Both the position numbers and the translations under genes were made by a program. The notes under the pieces are model-generated. The model worked only from the letters and a program-made list of their open reading frames with translations. It was not told the DNA's origin and made no database searches. DNA of 51,701 nucleotides. It comes from Prasinococcaceae sp. CCMP 1430 (taxonomy: Eukaryota > Prasinodermophyta > Palmophyllophyceae > Prasinococcales > Prasinococcaceae). Location of the stretch: NCBI GenBank assembly GCA_013416795.1, contig RQSC01000002.1, positions 150,542 to 202,242 of the forward strand, written 5' to 3'. Below, piece by piece: positions 47,199-51,701 of this stretch; position 1 is the first letter of the stretch, and each line of letters begins with the position of its first letter.

Positions 47199-48176
47199 AT
47201 GATGGCAACCGCCGCGGTCGTGCCGTGAGCGCGATCGCGGTCGATCGCGGTGCGGGGCGCCGCCGCGAGCGGTGGTGCTCGCACGCCTGCTCACCCGGGC
47301 GTGCGCCACATCGCGAGGCGGAGCGCGCCGCCAAGAAGGCGGCGGCGGCAGACGAGGCCGAGCCGGCGGCCGCGGACGTGGCGGCAGAGGGTGTCGCTGC
47401 GCTGTCGGTGGAGGGCGCCGTCGAGGCCGCGGATGGCGACGCGGGCGCCGCCAAGCCCGAGAAGAAGAAGCGCGAGTCGCGCTTCGGCAAGAAGGGCAAG
47501 AAGGCCAAGGAGGATGCCGCGCGCGCCGAGGCGGAGCGCGCGGCGGCCGAGGCGGCGGCCAAGGCCAACGCCAAGGGCGACCGCGGCGGACGCGAGCACC
47601 TGGGCTTCTTCGAGCGAACGGGGCCCAACGCGCCGCGCCGCCGCAACCTGAACATGGACATCCACATCGAGAACATCACGCTGGCGGCGGGCAACGCCGA
47701 GCTGATCTCGAACGGCGTGCTGCGGCTGGTGTACGGCGTGCACTACGGCCTGGTGGGGCGCAACGGCGTGGGCAAGAGCACGCTGCTGCGCGCCATCACC
47801 AGCGGCGAGGTGCAGATGCCCGATTTCCTGTTCACCATCCACGTCGAGCAGGAGATCCAGGGCGACGACCGCACGGTGCTGCAGACCATTCTTCAGGTGG
47901 ACAAGGAGCGCGAGTGGCTCCTCGCCAAGGAGGAGGAGCTGTGCGCGATGGACGACGAGGAGGCCGAGCGCTACGTCGCGGACGGCGGCGTCGACCTCAA
48001 CGAGGTCTACGAGCGCCTGGACGAGCTCGACAGCGACTCGGCCGAGAGCCGCGCGGCTGCCATCCTCGCTGGCCTGGGCTTCGACCACGAGGCGCAGAAC
48101 AGGCCCACGCGCGAGTTCTCCGGCGGCTGGCGCATGCGCATCGCGCTCGCGCAGGCGCTCTTCCTCAAGCCCGATC

Positions 48177-48207
<31 letters not shown>

Positions 48208-49771
48208 GGATGTCTTCGCGCTCACCTGGCTGGAGGAGTTCCTGAGCACGTGGGAGCGCACCATCGTCATCGTGTCGCACGACCGCGGCTTCCTCAACAC
48301 GGTCACCAACGCCACCGCGCACCTGCACCGCAAGCGTCTGTGGTACTACGGCGGCAACTACGACACCTTCATCAAGGTGCGCGCGGAGCACAGGGCGAAC
48401 CAGATGTCGACGCACAAGGACCAGACCGCGCGCGCCGACCAGCTGAAGCGCTTCATCGCCAAGTTCGGCCAGGGCCACAAGAAGATGGTCAAGCAAGCGC
48501 AGTGCCGCATGAAGAAGCTCGACAAGCTCAAGGAGGAGATGGTGACGGTCGACTGGGACGACGCGTCCCTCAAGATCAACTTCCCGGCGGCCACGCCGCT
48601 GCCGCCGCCGTGCGTGTCGGTGGTCGACACGGCGTTCGGCTACGAGCCGGGCAAGACGCTGTACGAGAACCTCAACTTCGGGCTCGACTGCGACAGCCGC
48701 GTGGCCATCGTGGGGCCCAACGGCGCGGGCAAGTCCACCTTCCTCAAGCTGGTCATGGGCGAGATCATCCCCACGGAGGGCTGGGTGAACCGCCACTGCA
48801 AGCTGCGCCTGGCGATGTTCTCGCAGCACTCGGTGGAGAAGATGGACGTCGAGGCCGACGCGGTGACGCACATGCGCCGCCTGGACGAGGACATGCCGCT
48901 CGAGGAGGCGCGCGCCTTCCTGGGGCGCTTCGGCCTGAGCGGGCAGCTGGCGACCAACCCCATCAAGAACCTCTCGGGCGGGCAGAAGAGCAGGCTGGCC
49001 TTCGCCGAGCTCGCGTGGAGGCTCCCGCACATCCTGCTCTTGGACGAGCCCACCAACCACCTCGACCTCGAGACCATCGAGTCGCTCGCGATGGCCATCA
49101 ACGCCTTCGAGGGCGGCGTGGTGCTCGTATCGCACGACGAGCGCCTCATCTCGCTCACGTGCGACGAGCTGTGGTGCGTGCACAAGGGGCAGGGCGGCAA
49201 GCCGGGGTCTGTGTTCGTGTATGACGGCGACTTCGACTCGTACCGCGAGATGCTCAAGAACGACTTCAAGGAGCAGGCGCTGCTCAAGTCGGGGAAGTCC
49301 AAGAAGAAAGGCGGGAAGGAGGCCGAGGTCGCCAAGGCGGGCAAGCAGCCCGAAGTCACCAAGGCCGCGCCGGGCGCCAAGCCGGTCATGGTGCCGCCCA
49401 GACCCGGCGCTGCGCGGCCAGCGGCGCCCGCGCCCGCGCCCGCCGCGTCGGTGGCGGGCGGCGGCGGCGGCGGCTCGTGGAGCGCGGCGCGCGGCGACGG
49501 GGGCGGAAGTGGCGGCAGCAACGGGTGGCGGGGCGGCGGTGATTCGCGGGGCGCGCCCAGCAGACCCGCGGCAGAGCCCGCGAGGCCCAACAATGGCTAC
49601 GTGGCACTTGGCCGCGGCACCAGCAAGGGCGGCGGCGGTGGCTGGGGCGGCGGCGGTGGCGGTGGCGCGGGCGCGGCGGACGACGCCTGGGACGACGAGC
49701 CTGCTGCGCTGGCGCCAGCGCCAGCGCCGCGCGGCAGCTACGTGCCGCCGCACCTGCGGAATCGCCAGTAG
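47199..49771 (+). CDS. ABCF (GCN20/ABCF1-type) ATPase with Gly-rich YVPPHLRNR tail
   Basis: Soluble twin-ATPase acting on ribosomes, as GCN20/ABC50 relatives do. Domain 1: VGRNGVGKSTLLRA (Walker A), EFSGGWRMRIALAQA, LLLLDEPTNHLD. Domain 2: VGPNGAGKSTFLKL, NLSGGQKSRLAFAELAW, LLLDEPTNHLDLE, VSHD. A linker follows domain 1 (KRFIAKFGQGHKKMVKQAQ). The N-terminal Lys/Ala/Glu-rich segment precedes DIHIENITLAAGN. The C-terminus is unusual: basic, then Pro/Ala, then Gly/Ser/Arg-rich low complexity, ending SYVPPHLRNRQ, like the N-terminal motif of DDX3/Ded1 helicases. A likely 5' model is exon 1 47199-47224 (MMATAAVVP), intron 47225-47322 (GTGAGC...GGAG), exon 2 from 47323, 824 residues; the total is in phase but the acceptor is weak. 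The open frame further upstream is repetitive and not family-like. Confidence 0.9.
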
Positions 49772-49887
49772 GAGGCACGGCGGCGGCGCGCGCGCGAGCA
49801 ATGTATCATAAGACCGGGTGTGTCTACAACCGCCCTGGCGCGTTGCTGCGCACGCGCCTATGGCGAGCGGCATCCCCGGCGTGGGGC

Positions 49888-51701
49888 TCACCCCGAGTCG
49901 CTGTCGTCGTCGACCGTCTTGAGCACGCCGGCATCGACGAGCGCCTGCAGCGAGGCGAGCACGTCCTCCTCCGCCGCGTGCTCCGCGCACGCCTCCGCGG
50001 CCTCGCGCACGCCCAGCAAAGCGCCGTGGGTGGCGCCCAGCGCCGCCTCCAGCGCGGGCGCCACCTCCAGCGGAAAGCACAGCGCGCCCTCCACCTCGGC
50101 GCCAGGCTCGTCGCCCTCCATGTGCAGCTCGCGCGGGTTGGCGAAGGGGTGGTACACCACCGCCTCACCCCCCTCGATCACCAGCCGCCCCGCGCCCGCG
50201 AAGGCGGCGCGCACGGCGCCGCCCGTGCGCACGGTGGCGTCGGCGCCGCCGGGGCCGCCTGCGCCCGCCGGAGGCACCATGCGCTGCGCCATGAAGCGCG
50301 CGCACATCTGGTCGGCCGCGGAGTCCACCGGCATGGCCGACACCACTTTGCGCACCATGCGCTCGATTTGGGAGAGCAGCGCGCCGCGCCGCGAGCCCCC
50401 GTCACCGCCCTTGCTCGCGCCCTTGCCGCCGCCGTCCGCACCCTCCCGCTCGCCGCCGCCGTCTTCGGCGTGCACGACGCCCAGGTGGTCGAAGACGTCC
50501 CGCGGCACGCACCTGCGCAGCGCCTCGTTCTCCTCGGCGGCGGTGGCCAGCGCGCCCTGCAGCGCCAGTTGCATGAAGTCCGCCCACGTGACGCGGTGGC
50601 CGCTCGACACGGTGACGTGCAAGGAGTGTTCGTCCGTGTCCGCCACCGCCGCCTCGTGGATGGTGCCGCGTGGCATGTAAAGCACGTCGCCCGGATGCAG
50701 CGTGACCACCGCCGGCGGTGGCAGGTCCTCCGGCACGAAGTCCGCCGAGCTCTCGCGCGGCCAGCGCTCCTGGCCCGCCGCCTGGCGCGGGTACACGTGC
50801 CAGCGCTTGGTGCCCTCCAGCTGCAGCACGAAGGCGTCGATGTCGTCCCAGTGGGGCGCGAAGCCCTGCGAGCGCGGCGGGGTGAGGTACGCGTTGCAGC
50901 CCACAGCGCAGCCGAAGTGGCGCTCGAGGCCCGCCAGGAGCGACTGCAGCGCGTCGCTCCAGCGCTGGGGGTGCAGCACGCGCAGCGAGCACCCGCGCGA
51001 CTCGAAGAGCTCCCACACGCGGTCGGGATCGGCGCGCTCGCCCGGCGCGCCGTTGTGCACCACCTTCTCGCGCAGCGACTCGTCGAAGCGCACGGCGTCC
51101 ACGTTGTACCGCCACACGAGCCCCCGCTCGCGGCGCAGCAGCGCATCGACGTCGGCCTTGCAGAAGAAGCCGCGCAGGTGGCCGCGGCCGCGGCCCTTGC
51201 ACAGCAGCGGCCGCCGCTCGAAGTAGCGCTCCCAGAACGCCGCGGGCGGCACCGGCGCGAGGAGCCAGCCGAGCAGCGACTCGGGCGCGTCGGTCGCGTC
51301 GGCGGCGGCGCACGCGAGCGGGCCGGGGGGCGGGTTCTCGCGAGTGAGCAGCGACTCGGGCGCGTCGGCGGAGGCGGTGGCGGCGTCGGCGACGTCGAGC
51401 ACCTTGGCGATGGCCGCCTTTGCCGCCGCGTCGGTGGGCGGGAGGGGGGGACGCTTCTTCGAGGAATCAGGCCGCCTCCTGCCCTCCCCCTGCAGCACCT
51501 TGGCGGCGACCGCGTGTGAGGGGGTGGTATGTTGTGTGTGTGACCGCTGCTGCTGCGTATCTCTCTGCGCCTGCGCCTGCGCCTGCCTGCGCTGTTTCTT
51601 GCCGCTCGGCCCGCTCACGGACCGGGGTTGGGCGGTGGGAGCCGGCACAGGCGCGGGCCGCGGCGCCGCCTCGCCGCCGCCAAACGCCGCGCCGGCCGTG
51701 C
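49888..51701 (-). CDS. RIOX1: JmjC-domain oxygenase, NO66/RIOX1-like, 5' end outside the window
   Basis: Fe(II)/2-oxoglutarate oxygenase of the NO66/MINA53 group, which hydroxylates ribosomal protein histidines and has been reported to demethylate histone H3; nucleolar or nuclear in animals. Features: LLGWLLAPVPPAAFWERYFE and RRPLLCKGR (the entry motif of the family); GCNAYLTPPRSQGFAPHWDD with the HxD iron ligands near 50,840-50,855; FVLQLEGTKRWHVYP; VTLHPGDVLYMPRGTIHEA with the distal His near 50,655. Then come the helical dimerisation part and a C-terminal winged-helix-like region ending VLKTVDDDSDSG. The N-terminus is Arg/Gln/Ser-rich and nuclear-localisation-like. The first ATG is not in view: the frame is open to the window edge. 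The stop lies 117 bases from the ABCF stop (convergent). Confidence 0.9.
   Translation of the reverse strand, partial: TAGAAFGGGEAAPRPAPVPAPTAQPRSVSGPSGKKQRRQAQAQAQRDTQQQRSHTQHTTPSHAVAAKVLQGEGRRRPDSSKKRPPLPPTDAAAKAAIAKVLDVADAATASADAPESLLTRENPPPGPLACAAADATDAPESLLGWLLAPVPPAAFWERYFERRPLLCKGRGRGHLRGFFCKADVDALLRRERGLVWRYNVDAVRFDESLREKVVHNGAPGERADPDRVWELFESRGCSLRVLHPQRWSDALQSLLAGLERHFGCAVGCNAYLTPPRSQGFAPHWDDIDAFVLQLEGTKRWHVYPRQAAGQERWPRESSADFVPEDLPPPAVVTLHPGDVLYMPRGTIHEAAVADTDEHSLHVTVSSGHRVTWADFMQLALQGALATAAEENEALRRCVPRDVFDHLGVVHAEDGGGEREGADGGGKGASKGGDGGSRRGALLSQIERMVRKVVSAMPVDSAADQMCARFMAQRMVPPAGAGGPGGADATVRTGGAVRAAFAGAGRLVIEGGEAVVYHPFANPRELHMEGDEPGAEVEGALCFPLEVAPALEAALGATHGALLGVREAAEACAEHAAEEDVLASLQALVDAGVLKTVDDDSDSG

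Noticed and set aside
47291-50080. 929-residue open frame on the minus strand
   Set aside because: Antisense shadow of the ABCF gene; the ABC motifs on the plus strand decide the coding strand.

Overview
This is a very GC-rich nuclear segment of a eukaryote, most likely a unicellular green alga. Every gene is eukaryotic or plastid-type. GT-AG introns of roughly 100-690 bases interrupt reading frames whose halves join in phase. Third codon positions are mostly G or C. A soluble starch synthase of the plant SSI type, a probable thylakoid-lumen pentapeptide protein, a plant-type UROD and TTTAGGG-like repeats point to the green lineage. EFHB/CFAP21 and a tandem p25-alpha-like protein suggest a flagellate or an alga with flagellate ancestry. 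I cannot name the species.

Layout. 0-7 kb: eIF2B gamma (+), EFHB/CFAP21 (-) and eIF3e (-), then about 1 kb of simple repeats. 7-14 kb: a spliced UROD reading frame that runs in frame into SRP72 (+), an MgtE-type Mg2+ transporter (+) and a DUF2993 protein (+). 14-19 kb: a PUFA-type ELO elongase (-), an orphan leuC exon ending at an undetermined base, an antisense coding-like patch, and starch synthase I (+). 18.7-25 kb: a DDT-domain-like nuclear protein (-), a coiled-coil protein (+), and a SAP-tRNase Z (-) whose 5' end lies in a 193-base N gap. 25-29 kb: a small hypothetical gene (+), an unidentified membrane protein (-), an ankyrin fragment starting at a single N (+) and the pentapeptide protein (+). 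29-40 kb: a 1009-residue coiled-coil protein (-), a SulP sulfate transporter (+), and a 1369-residue p25-alpha-like repeat protein ending in a CAAX box (+). 40-51.7 kb: an RNA m5U methyltransferase (-), a SAC1/SLT-like (SLC13) transporter (-), a GCN20-type ABCF ATPase (+) and a NO66-like JmjC oxygenase (-) that runs off the window.

Functional themes. Translation and ribosome biology are well represented (eIF2B gamma, eIF3e, SRP72, tRNase Z, uracil-C5 methyltransferase, ABCF, NO66). Sulfate uptake is represented twice by unrelated families. Plastid metabolism appears in SSI, UROD and the lumen protein. Cilium and tubulin biology appears in EFHB and the p25-alpha-like protein. Genes are not in operons. 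Several convergent pairs share short 3' flanks that carry TGTAA or TGTAC.

The oddest items are the UROD-SRP72 chimera, the p25-alpha-like array with CAAX, the DDX3-like tail on the ABCF protein, and three gene fragments (leuC, ankyrin, and an antisense patch under the SSI 5' end). At least two of these fragments sit exactly at an undetermined base and may mark assembly joins rather than biology. All splice models were read by eye from frame continuity and splice consensus; none was checked against transcripts.
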